Shown piece by piece: positions 59,101 to 64,000 of a stretch of 64,000 bases of DNA. The translations under genes were made by a program, and so were the position numbers. Numbering within the stretch: the first letter of the stretch is position 1; the number at the start of each line of letters is the position of its first letter. The notes under the pieces are model-generated. The model was not told the DNA's origin. It did no database searches and saw only the letters and a list, made by a program, of their open reading frames with translations. Source of the stretch: Craspedostauros australis (taxonomy: Eukaryota; Bacillariophyta; Bacillariophyceae; Mastogloiales; Achnanthaceae); NCBI GenBank assembly GCA_026770025.1, contig JAMXDE010000016.1, positions 1 to 64,000 on the forward strand, given 5' to 3'.

Positions 59101-62100
59101 GGCTGGCGGCCCCACTCGAGCTCAGGTGCCTCCTCTTCGGTTGGCTTGCCGTCGCGTGGAATGGAAGTCACGTCGCCTGGGCGGGCGAATGGAGAATCCT
59201 CGTCCTCCTCGACATCGTCTGGCTTCTTGCCACCTGGGTAGCGTCTCCAGTCGACTGGGCTGTCGTCGGCTCCATCCTGGCCTGGTTGGCGGTTGCGTGG
59301 GATGGAGTTGAGCTCGTCTGGCTTGTCGAATGGAACCTCCTCTTCTGGCACGCCTGGAATTGGCTTGCTTGGCTGGCGGCCCCACTCGAGCTCAGGTGCC
59401 TCCTCTTCGGTTGGCTTGCCGTCGCGTGGAATGGAAGTCACGTCGCCTGGGCGGGCGAATGGAGAATCCTCGTCCTCCTCGACATCGTCTGGCTTCTTGC
59501 CACCTGGGTAGCGTCTCCAGTCGACTGGGCTGTCGTCGGCTCCATCCTGGCCTGGTTGGCGGTTGCGTGGGATGGAGTTGAGCTCGTCTGGCTTGTCGAA
59601 TGGAACCTCCTCTTCTGGCACGCCTGGAATTGGCTTGCTTGGCTGGCGGCCCCACTCGAGCTCAGGTGCCTCCTCTTCGGTTGGCTTGCCGTCGCGTGGA
59701 ATGGAAGTCACGTCGCCTGGGCGGGCGAATGGAGAATCCTCGTCCTCCTCGACATCGTCTGGCTTCTTGCCACCTGGGTAGCGTCTCCAGTCGACTGGGC
59801 TGTCGTCGGCTCCATCCTGGCCTGGTTGGCGGTTGCGTGGGATGGAGTTGAGCTCGTCTGGCTTGTCGAATGGAACCTCCTCTTCTGGCACGCCTGGAAT
59901 TGGCTTGCTTGGCTGGCGGCCCCACTCGAGCTCAGGTGCCTCCTCTTCGGTTGGCTTGCCGTCGCGTGGAATGGAAGTCACGTCGCCTGGGCGGGCGAAT
60001 GGAGAATCCTCGTCCTCCTCGACATCGTCTGGCTTCTTGCCACCTGGGTAGCGTCTCCAGTCGACTGGGCTGTCGTCGGCTCCATCCTGGCCTGGTTGGC
60101 GGTTGCGTGGGATGGAGTTGAGCTCGTCTGGCTTGTCGAATGGAACCTCCTCTTCTGGCACGCCTGGAATTGGCTTGCTTGGCTGGCGGCCCCACTCGAG
60201 CTCAGGTGCCTCCTCTTCGGTTGGCTTGCCATCACGTGGAATGGAAGTCACGTCGCCTGGGCGGGCGAATGGAGAATCCTCGTCCTCCTCGACATCGTCT
60301 GGCTTCTTGCCACCTGGGTAGCGTCTCCAGTCGACTGGGCTGTCGTCGGCTCCATCCTGGCCTGGTTGGCGGTTGCGTGGGATGGAGTTGAGCTCGTCTG
60401 GCTTGTCGAATGGAACCTCCTCTTCTGGCACGCCTGGAATTGGCTTGCTTGGCTGGCGGCCCCACTCGAGCTCAGGTGCCTCCTCTTCGGTTGGCTTGCC
60501 GTCGCGTGGAATGGAAGTCACGTCGCCTGGGCGGGCGAATGGAGAATCCTCATCCTCCTCGACATCGTCTGGCTTCTTGCCACCTGGGTAGCGTCTCCAG
60601 TCGACTGGGCTGTCGTCGGCTCCATCCTGGCCTGGTTGGCGGTTGCGTGGGATGGAGTTGAGCTCGTCTGGCTTGTCGAATGGAACCTCCTCTTCTGGCA
60701 CGCCTGGAATTGGCTTGCTTGGCTGGCGGCCCCACTCGAGCTCAGGTGCCTCCTCTTCGGTTGGCTTGCCGTCGCGTGGAATGGAAGTCACGTCGCCTGG
60801 GCGGGCGAATGGAGAATCCTCGTCCTCCTCGACATCGTCTGGCTTCTTGCCACCTGGGTAGCGTCTCCAGTCGACTGGGCTGTCGTCGGCTCCATCCTGG
60901 CCTGGTTGGCGGTTGCGTGGGATGGAGTTGAGCTCGTCTGGCTTGTCGAATGGAACCTCCTCTTCTGGCACGCCTGGGATTGGTTTTCCTGCACTGTTTC
61001 GGGTCCACACGTTTTCGTTGTCGCGTACCAGATTTGATTTCTTTGGTTTTCTGTTGACGTCGACCATATCGGTGTGCATCACTGGCAAGTCGTCTTGGCT
61101 GTCAAGGTTGTCAACACCTGGAATTGGTGCTTGCGGGACGTGTCGCTTCCACTCCATTTCAGGTGTGTCACTCTCAGTTGTTGGACTTTTGTCCTGTGGG
61201 ATGATGGAGACATCACCACGTCTGTTGAATGGATGTTCGGGCTCGTCGGGAACTTCTTCCGTTTGCAGTCCGCGTGGGTATCTCGACCAATCCAAACTGT
61301 CCAGGTTCGGTTTCTTATCTTGTGGAGCTTTCGGTTTTGGAATAGAATTGAACCCTTCGTTCTTGCGGAAGTGCTCGGCTTCGGGTGCATCGTCGTCTCT
61401 TGGGGTGAGCTTATTGCCTGTATTCCTCATCCAGTTCAGAGCATTCTCGATATCTTCGGCTCTGCCCTTTGGAGATTGCCCTGGAACCTTGGGAAGAAGA
61501 TTGTCAAGCTTTTCGAACTGATCCACGGGGGTGTCGTCGTCGATGTCCTTGACAGTGCTTGGTTTGCCATTGCGCAGCCAGTCCAAGATCTTTTCAGTCT
61601 CTTTTTCTCTCTGCTCCGGTGTCTTCTTTGGCATCGTTGCGGTCGTCTCGATTGGAAGAGGAAGGAAATCGCTCGTGTCGTCCACTGGAACATCGTTGTT
61701 TCTCAACCAGTTGAGAACGTTCTCAATATCTTTGGCCCTTTCCTCTGGTTGTTGCCCTGGCACATTCGGTAGGAGCTGGTCAACCTTTGCGAAGGGCTCA
61801 GCTTCTTCGGGAGACGCGTCCTTAGGATTTCGCATCCAACCGAGAATGGTGTCCACGTCTGATTTTCTTTCATCGGGAGTCTTCCTGTCAGCTGGTGAGT
61901 CAAGAAGTTTTGCCTTGTCGAATGGGACACTGTCTTCATCCATGTCCTCCAAGTCAATGTTGTTGTTTCGCATCCAGTCCAAACCATCCTGGATGTCATC
62001 AGCTCGCTGCGTTGGTGATTGTGGCAGGCGCTTCGGCAAAAGGCTGTCGATCTTCTCAAGGAGGTGATTGGTGTCGTCATCAACACTGTCTGGATTACGA

Positions 62101-64000
62101 ACCCAGTTCACGATGTCTTCGTGTTCTTGTGCCTTCGACGGTGGCTCAGCGCGTGTCGACAACGGCAACTGTGGTTGGCGCTTGAAGTCAGTGTTATCAG
62201 GGTCCTCGTCAACTTCCACACGGTTGTTCCTCATCCAATCAAGCGACCCCTCGATCTGTCTTGCGCGTTCGACGGGGTTCTCCTTGCTGCGCGAAGGCAA
62301 CATCTGGTCGATCTTCTTGAACTCGCCAGTGGGGTCCAACGAATCAGGCTTGCCGTTGCGAGCCCAGTTAAATGCTTTTTCTGCATCGGTTGCACGCTCT
62401 TCCGGAGAGCGGCGAGACACTGGGATGGATCCGAGCTTGTCGAATGGAACATCACTCTCATCCACATCCTCAGGACGTCGGTTGCGAGACCAGTCAAGGG
62501 CACTCTCGATGTCTCGAGCACGGTCCTCTGGGGTCTGACCTGGACGGGTTGGCATCAGCTGGTCGATCTTCTTGAACTCTCCAGTTGGATCCAACGAATC
62601 AGGCTTGCCATTGCGCATCCAGTTCAACACGTTGTTCACATCCTCAGAGCGTTCCTCTGGGGAGCGACGAGACACTGGAATGGATCCAATCTTGCTGAAT
62701 GGAACGTCGACATCGCCGTCATCGTCATCGGTTGGCTTCGTGTTGCGCATCCAGTCAAGGGCGCTTTCGATGTCACGAGCACGATCCTCTGGAGTCTGGC
62801 TCTTCTTCTGTGGAAGCATCTGATCGATCTTCTTGAATTCGCCGGTTGGGTCCAACGAATCAGGCTTGCCATTGCGAGCCCAGTTCAGGACGTTGTCGAT
62901 GTCCTTGGAGCGGCCCTCTGGTGAGCGCTTCGACACTGGAATCGATGCCAGCTTGTCGAAGGACGGGATCGAATCCTCATCAGGCTTCAATCCCTTGTTG
63001 CGCATCCAGTCAAGGGCGCTCTCGATGTCGCGAGCACGCTCTTCTGGAGTCTGGCTCTTTCGCTGAGGCATCATCTGGTCGATCTTCTTGAACTCACCAG
63101 TTGGGTCGTCTTCAGCATCCTTCCCGCTGCGCATCCAGTTGAGCACGTCGTCGATGTCCTGCTCTCTGTCTTCTGGGGAGCGACGAGACACTGGAATGGA
63201 TCCAAGCTTGTCGAATGGGGCAACAGAATCGTCGCTGTCGTCGGGCTTCAGCCCCTTGTTGCGCATCCAGTCGAGAGCACTCTCGATCTCCCGAGCACGA
63301 TCCTCTGGAGTCTGGCTCTTCTTCTGTGGGAGCATCTGGTCGATCTTCTTGAACTCGCCAGTTGGGTCGTCCTCATCGTTCTTGCCGTTGCGAGCCCAGT
63401 TCAGGACATCGTCGATGTCCTTGCTGCGTTCTTCTGGAGAGCGGCGAGACACTGGGATGGAGTTGAGCTGATCGAAGGAAGGCACATCATCAGTGACAGG
63501 GTTCACGTCGTGATTGCGCATCCAGTCAAGGGAGTTCTCGATGTCGCGCACACGTTCACGTGGAGTCTGACCTGGACGGGTTGGGATCATCTGGTCGATC
63601 TTCTTGAATTCACCGGTTGGATCCAACGAGTCAGGCTTGCCATTGCGCATCCAGTTCAACACGTCATCGATGTCCTTGCTGCGCTCCTCTGGGGAGCGAC
63701 GAGACACTGGAATAGATGCCAGCTTGTCGAATGGAACGTCGGCATCGCTGTCATCAGCATCGGTTGGCTTCGTGTTGCGCATCCAATCAAGGGCGCTTTC
63801 GATGTCTCGGGCACGATCCTCTGGAGTCTGGCTCTTCTTCTGTGGGAGCATCTGGTCGATCTTCTTGAACTCGCCAGTTGGGTCGTCCTCATCGTTCTTG
63901 CCATTGCGAGCCCAGTTCAGGACATCATCAATGTCCTTGCTGCGTTCTTCCGGAGAGCGGCGAGACACTGGGATGGATCCGAGCTTGTCGAATGGAACAT
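50184..64000 (-). CDS. Giant repetitive single-pass membrane protein with C-terminal LRR domain (5' partial)
   Basis: One uninterrupted frame of at least 4604 codons, open at base 64000, so the N-terminus is outside the window; the first in-frame GTG near 63968 lies inside a repeat and is not a start. From N to C: 86-residue units with DDVLNWARNGK and GEFKKIDQMLP (64000 to about 61400), a linker, 23 copies of a 90-residue unit (about 60978-54832), seven copies of an 86-residue unit (about 54235-52105) and three 50-residue units with DWSA.(K/R)P and DW.GGRP (51935-51507). Then come one hydrophobic segment (about 51375-51280), a Cys-containing cap with FCETDGGAW and ECDW (51020-50910), about nine LRRs (50890-50300) and a CECC end. 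The repeats are acidic, rich in Pro, Asp and Glu, and probably disordered. The outer part is paralogous to the LRR gene at 37978. Function is unknown; a surface or cell-wall-spanning protein is a guess. Confidence 0.85.
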   Translation of the reverse strand, partial: VPFDKLGSIPVSRRSPEERSKDIDDVLNWARNGKNDEDDPTGEFKKIDQMLPQKKSQTPEDRARDIESALDWMRNTKPTDADDSDADVPFDKLASIPVSRRSPEERSKDIDDVLNWMRNGKPDSLDPTGEFKKIDQMIPTRPGQTPRERVRDIENSLDWMRNHDVNPVTDDVPSFDQLNSIPVSRRSPEERSKDIDDVLNWARNGKNDEDDPTGEFKKIDQMLPQKKSQTPEDRAREIESALDWMRNKGLKPDDSDDSVAPFDKLGSIPVSRRSPEDREQDIDDVLNWMRSGKDAEDDPTGEFKKIDQMMPQRKSQTPEERARDIESALDWMRNKGLKPDEDSIPSFDKLASIPVSKRSPEGRSKDIDNVLNWARNGKPDSLDPTGEFKKIDQMLPQKKSQTPEDRARDIESALDWMRNTKPTDDDDGDVDVPFSKIGSIPVSRRSPEERSEDVNNVLNWMRNGKPDSLDPTGEFKKIDQLMPTRPGQTPEDRARDIESALDWSRNRRPEDVDESDVPFDKLGSIPVSRRSPEERATDAEKAFNWARNGKPDSLDPTGEFKKIDQMLPSRSKENPVERARQIEGSLDWMRNNRVEVDEDPDNTDFKRQPQLPLSTRAEPPSKAQEHEDIVNWVRNPDSVDDDTNHLLEKIDSLLPKRLPQSPTQRADDIQDGLDWMRNNNIDLEDMDEDSVPFDKAKLLDSPADRKTPDERKSDVDTILGWMRNPKDASPEEAEPFAKVDQLLPNVPGQQPEERAKDIENVLNWLRNNDVPVDDTSDFLPLPIETTATMPKKTPEQREKETEKILDWLRNGKPSTVKDIDDDTPVDQFEKLDNLLPKVPGQSPKGRAEDIENALNWMRNTGNKLTPRDDDAPEAEHFRKNEGFNSIPKPKAPQDKKPNLDSLDWSRYPRGLQTEEVPDEPEHPFNRRGDVSIIPQDKSPTTESDTPEMEWKRHVPQAPIPGVDNLDSQDDLPVMHTDMVDVNRKPKKSNLVRDNENVWTRNSAGKPIPGVPEEEVPFDKPDELNSIPRNRQPGQDGADDSPVDWRRYPGGKKPDDVEEDEDSPFARPGDVTSIPRDGKPTEEEAPELEWGRQPSKPIPGVPEEEVPFDKPDELNSIPRNRQPGQDGADDSPVDWRRYPGGKKPDDVEEDEDSPFARPGDVTSIPRDGKPTEEEAPELEWGRQPSKPIPGVPEEEVPFDKPDELNSIPRNRQPGQDGADDSPVDWRRYPGGKKPDDVEEDEDSPFARPGDVTSIPRDGKPTEEEAPELEWGRQPSKPIPGVPEEEVPFDKPDELNSIPRNRQPGQDGADDSPVDWRRYPGGKKPDDVEEDEDSPFARPGDVTSIPRDGKPTEEEAPELEWGRQPSKPIPGVPEEEVPFDKPDELNSIPRNRQPGQDGADDSPVDWRRYPGGKKPDDVEEDEDSPFARPGDVTSIPRDGKPTEEEAPELEWGRQPSKPIPGVPEEEVPFDKPDELNSIPRNRQPGQDGADDSPVDWRRYPGGKKPDDVEEDEDSPFARPGDVTSIPRDGKPTEEEAPELEWGRQPSKPIPGVPEEEVPFDKPDELNSIPRNRQPGQDGADDSPVDWRRYPGGKKPDDVEEDEDSPFARPGDVTSIPRDGKPTEEEAPELEWGRQPSKPIPGVPEEEVPFDKPDELNSIPRNRQPGQDGADDSPVDWRRYPGGKKPDDVEEDEDSPFARPGDVTSIPRDGKPTEEEAPELEWGRQPSKPIPGVPEEEVPFDKPDELNSIPRNRQPGQDGADDSPVDWRRYPGGKKPDDVEEDEDSPFARPGDVTSIPRDGKPTEEEAPELEWGRQPSKPIPGVPEEEVPFDKPDELNSIPRNRQPGQDGADDSPVDWRRYPGGKKPDDVEEDEDSPFARPGDVTSIPRDGKPTEEEAPELEWGRQPSKPIPGVPEEEVPFDKPDELNSIPRNRQPGQDGADDSPVDWRRYPGGKKPDDVEEDEDSPFARPGDVTSIPRDGKPTEEEAPELEWGRQPSKPIPGVPEEEVPFDKPDELNSIPRNRQPGQDGADDSPVDWRRYPGGKKPDDVEEDEDSPFARPGDVTSIPRDGKPTEEEAPELEWGRQPSKPIPGVPEEEVPFDKPDELNSIPRNRQPGQDGADDSPVDWRRYPGGKKPDDVEEDEDSPFARPGDVTSIPRDGKPTEEEAPELEWGRQPSKPIPGVPEEEVPFDKPDELNSIPRNRQPGQDGADDSPVDWRRYPGGKKPDDVEEDEDSPFARPGDVTSIPRDGKPTEEEAPELEWGRQPSKPIPGVPEEEVPFDKPDELNSIPRNRQPGQDGADDSPVDWRRYPGGKKPDDVEEDEDSPFARPGDVTSIPRDGKPTEEEAPELEWGRQPSKPIPGVPEEEVPFDKPDELNSIPRNRQPGQDGADDSPVDWRRYPGGKKPDDVEEDEDSPFARPGDVTSIPRDGKPTEEEAPELEWGRQPSKPIPGVPEEEVPFDKPDELNSIPRNRQPGQDGADDSPVDWRRYPGGKKPDDVEEDEDSPFARPGDVTSIPRDGKPTEEEAPELEWGRQPSKPIPGVPEEEVPFDKPDELNSIPRNRQPGQDGADDSPVDWRRYPGGKKPDDVEEDEDSPFARPGDVTSIPRDGKPTEEEAPELEWGRQPSKPIPGVPEEEVPFDKPDELNSIPRNRQPGQDGADDSPVDWRRYPGGKKPDDVEEDEDSPFARPGDVTSIPRDGKPTEEEAPELEWGRQPSKPIPGVPEEEVPFDKPDELNSIPRNRQPGQDGADDSPVDWRRYPGGKKPDDVEEDEDSPFARPGDVTSIPRDGKPTEEEAPELEWGRQPSKPIPGVPEEEVPFDKPDELNSIPRNRQPGQDGADDSPVDWRRYPGGKKPDDVEEDEDSPFARPGDVTSIPRDGKPTEEEAPELEWGRQPSKPIPGVPEEEVPFDKPDELNSIPRNRQPGQDGADDSPVDWRRYPGGKKPDDVEEDEDSPFARPGDVTSIPRDGKPTEEEAPELEWGRQPSKPIPGVPEEEVPFDKPDELNSIPRNRQPGQDGADDSPVDWRRYPGGKKPDDVEEDEDSPFARPGDVTSIPRDGRPTAFDDPMYDWSRQPVRNVPGVPQEDIPFDQPEDLNVLPRGLDGVPSEDEPTLDWKRSPENRPAVADDQDSPFWTPGDVNSVPRSGKHDEPQFPSFDWTRRSSSPIPGVSDHDTPFDKPDKLNSIPRSFSPQDDLDDSVLDWARRPSSENDEPSEDGDSPFSRPGDFRSIPRSGKTAPEDSPESIWARHVPQKSTDEPQMEDVFDRPGDVRSIPRDGKPKNDDNPDMLWTRQPTNVIPGVPDEDDVFDRPGDLRSIPRDGQPTEDDNPELAWSRQPGSKAPATPEDEEVFDRPGDVRSIPRDGKPKNDDHPETMWSRQPTDSVPGVPDDDDVFDRPGDLRSIPRDGQPTEDDNPELAWSRQPGSKAPATPEDEEVFDRPGDVRSIPRDGKPKNDDHPETMWSRQPTDSVPGVPDDDDVFDRPGDLRSIPRDGQPTEDDNPELAWSRQPGSKAPATPEDEEVFDRPGDVRSIPRDGKPKNDDHPETMWSRQPTDSVPGVPDDDDVFDRPGDLRSIPRDGQPTEDDNPELAWSRQPGSKAPATPEDEEVFDRPGDVRSIPRDGKPKNDDHPETMWSRQPTDSVPGVPDDDDVFDRPGDLRSIPRDGQPTEDDNPELSWSRQPGSKAPATPEDEEVFDRPGDVRSIPRDGKPKNDDHPETMWSRQPTDSVPGVPDDDDVFDRPGDLRSIPRDGQPTEDDNPELAWSRQPGSKAPATPEDEEVFERPGDVRSIPRDGKPKNDDHPETMWSRQPTDSVPGVPDDDDVFDRPGDLRSIPRDGQPTEDDNPELAWSRQPGSKAPALSEDEEVFERPGDVRSIPRDGKPKNDDHPETTWSRQPTDSVPGVPDDDEDVFDRPGDVRSIPRDGSPSDEDYPELDWKRTPGDKAVPTAMDDEVFERPGDVRSIPRDGKPRTVDYPELGWDRVPNATDDEDTPLGPFVPPGQLNSVPRSKNPPESADDDLLNWTRKPHEEEPDMDWSAEKPDDSAWKQEAPEFDWAGGRPNKMGASPRPGEGATPEDASHSVEKPEMDWSADRPEDASWKKDQPDYDWAGGRPDKIAASPRPGEGDEPEAEPEYGWSSQRPDDAVWKKDEPDYDWQGGRPDDDMSFNPRDGSVFTDPLEDQGPDGPSSSLNNVPEDDLSEYTEEEDDRPPPVTGVPCAAWTFLALGVVAGGIAATGGPAATAGVSGGIATDKAITGADATTATADYFPATDALGQCTTQDPICRAIADALDITVPPDGESLWDFGGTCQTKSRDYLRTNVDILVFTPERIRQRYAMSMIFCETDGGAWGDNNQWLSDMHECDWQGDLELDPCNRVELYEVLRLSGNELEGTLPVELSIMDSLFELTLSNNMLQGTFPDDFANLKELDTLVISDNEFEGPIPPFFFKYPDMVYLDFAYNDFQGNIPESFAADSPNVAILYTEGNQLSGNLPTTLGNLPLRRAHFDGNRFDGTIPTELGKPANLEQLYFHKNQFTGPIPTEFGDLTKLRQLSLDGNKFLDDPNAPAEVPDEVCNGAKIFKDVPFEVSADTGTACECCTFVDPTPPVPPTP
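50300..50960 (-). other. LRR and cap domain of the giant protein
   Basis: Reads ECDWQGDLELDPCNRVE, then successive LxxLxLxxNxLxGxIP repeats (for example LRLSGNELEGTLP, LTLSNNMLQGTFP, LVISDNEFEGPIP, LYFHKNQFTGPIP), and closes toward a Cys-rich tail at 50220-50240. This is the plant-type extracellular LRR class. Order and spacing match the smaller LRR protein repeat by repeat, including LDxAxNxxxGxIP and ILYxEGNxLSGxxP. Confidence 0.88.
51507..51935 (-). repeat. Three coding repeats of about 50 residues (WS..RP / DW.GGRP)
   Basis: Three imperfect copies next to the membrane segment, each with an E-x-D/G-W-S segment, a P-D/E-D-x-x-W-K segment and D-W-x-G-G-R-P. They are more diverged from each other than the central units, so they appear older or less homogenised. 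Confidence 0.8.
52105..54235 (-). repeat. 258-bp coding repeat array, seven regular copies plus diverged ends
   Basis: The word GGGATGCTGCGCAAGTCGCC recurs at steps of 258 bp from about 52508 to 54056, seven copies. Each unit encodes 86 residues made of two similar halves: ELAWSRQPGSKAP..EEVFDRPGDVRSIPRDGK and ETMWSRQPTDSVPGV..DVFDRPGDLRSIPRDGQ. Copies differ by scattered substitutions, so this array is less uniform than the 270-bp one. Confidence 0.9.
54832..60978 (-). repeat. 270-bp coding repeat array, about 23 near-identical copies
   Basis: GAATGGAGAATCCTC recurs every 270 bp from about 54868 to 60808 with no length change. The 90-residue unit contains ELEWGRQPSKPIPGVPEEE, FDKPDELNSIPRN, DWRRYPGGKKPDDVEEDE and FARPGDVTSIPRD. 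The protein is identical in all copies. The DNA variants I noticed are synonymous: GTCGCG or ATCACG in the IPRDG codons, and CGTCCT or CATCCT in the acidic run. Confidence 0.95.
61400..64000 (-). repeat. About 258-bp coding repeats with variable spacing (N-terminal array)
   Basis: Units step at about 253-262 bp between 62408 and the window edge, using the GGCGAGACACTGGGATGGA-type word as marker. They become strongly diverged from 62300 down to 61400. Each encodes two halves: VLNWARNGK...PTGEFKKIDQMLP and ALDWMRN...VPFDKLASIPVSRRSPEER. The array continues beyond the window. Confidence 0.88.

Noticed and set aside
54732-61037. A 2101-codon + strand frame rich in Trp, Leu and Val that looks like a multi-helix membrane protein.
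   Set aside because: It is the antisense of the 270-bp repeat. One stop-free unit on that strand repeated 23 times gives a long open frame automatically. The sense strand continues into a recognisable LRR domain, and its variants are silent in the sense frame.
63966-63968. Start codon for the giant gene at the first initiator-like codon in the window.
   Set aside because: The codon is GTG (Val of IPVSRRSPEE) inside a repeat unit, and the frame stays open to base 64000. The true start lies outside the window.

Overview
The window looks like nuclear DNA of a diatom, probably a pennate one. The genes are eukaryotic: there are canonical GT-AG introns, an exocyst Sec10 subunit and a gamma-secretase PEN-2 subunit. 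There are also two single-pass membrane proteins with the 'CETDG..W...W.SD..ECDW' cap followed by leucine-rich repeats, an architecture I associate with diatom LRR proteins. No rRNA, tRNA, bacterial operon or CRISPR array is visible. Assignments come from reading the sequence, without database searches.

Layout: (1) Bases 1-1057 are A-rich, CAG-rich DNA with no recognisable gene. (2) Bases about 1058-24974 form one 24-kb head-to-tail array of a 74-bp satellite, roughly 320 copies. It decays over about 100 bp on its right edge. Its left 7.5 kb is full of single-base indels, while the rest keeps exact 74-bp register. (3) Bases 25075-28445 hold a cluster of short palindromes and a hypothetical Ser/Thr-Pro-rich protein (minus strand). 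(4) Bases 28446-35501 are bounded by a 37-bp near-perfect inverted repeat and contain fragmentary coding-like sequence, mainly on the minus strand: a possible decayed mobile element. (5) Bases 36588-48833 are gene-rich: a HAD-IIB phosphatase (+), an LRR membrane protein (-), PEN-2 (+, two exons), a mitochondrial-type ornithine cyclodeaminase/mu-crystallin protein (-), and Sec10/EXOC5 (-, three exons as reconstructed here). (6) Bases 50184-64000 are one uninterrupted minus-strand reading frame of at least 4604 codons, still open at the window edge. It encodes a giant protein whose N-terminal 4000-plus residues are tandem acidic repeats (about 86-, 90- and 50-residue units). After these come one membrane segment and an LRR domain homologous to the one in the smaller LRR gene.

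The genes do not form a pathway, as expected for a eukaryotic locus. PEN-2 is a membrane-protease cofactor, Sec10 tethers secretory vesicles, and the two LRR proteins are probably surface proteins. The most unusual item is the giant repeat-LRR protein. Its central array is 23 copies of a 270-bp unit that encode identical protein and differ, where I compared them, only at synonymous sites. All its repeat types appear to derive from one W-x-R ... F-D ... SIPR module of about 43-45 residues.
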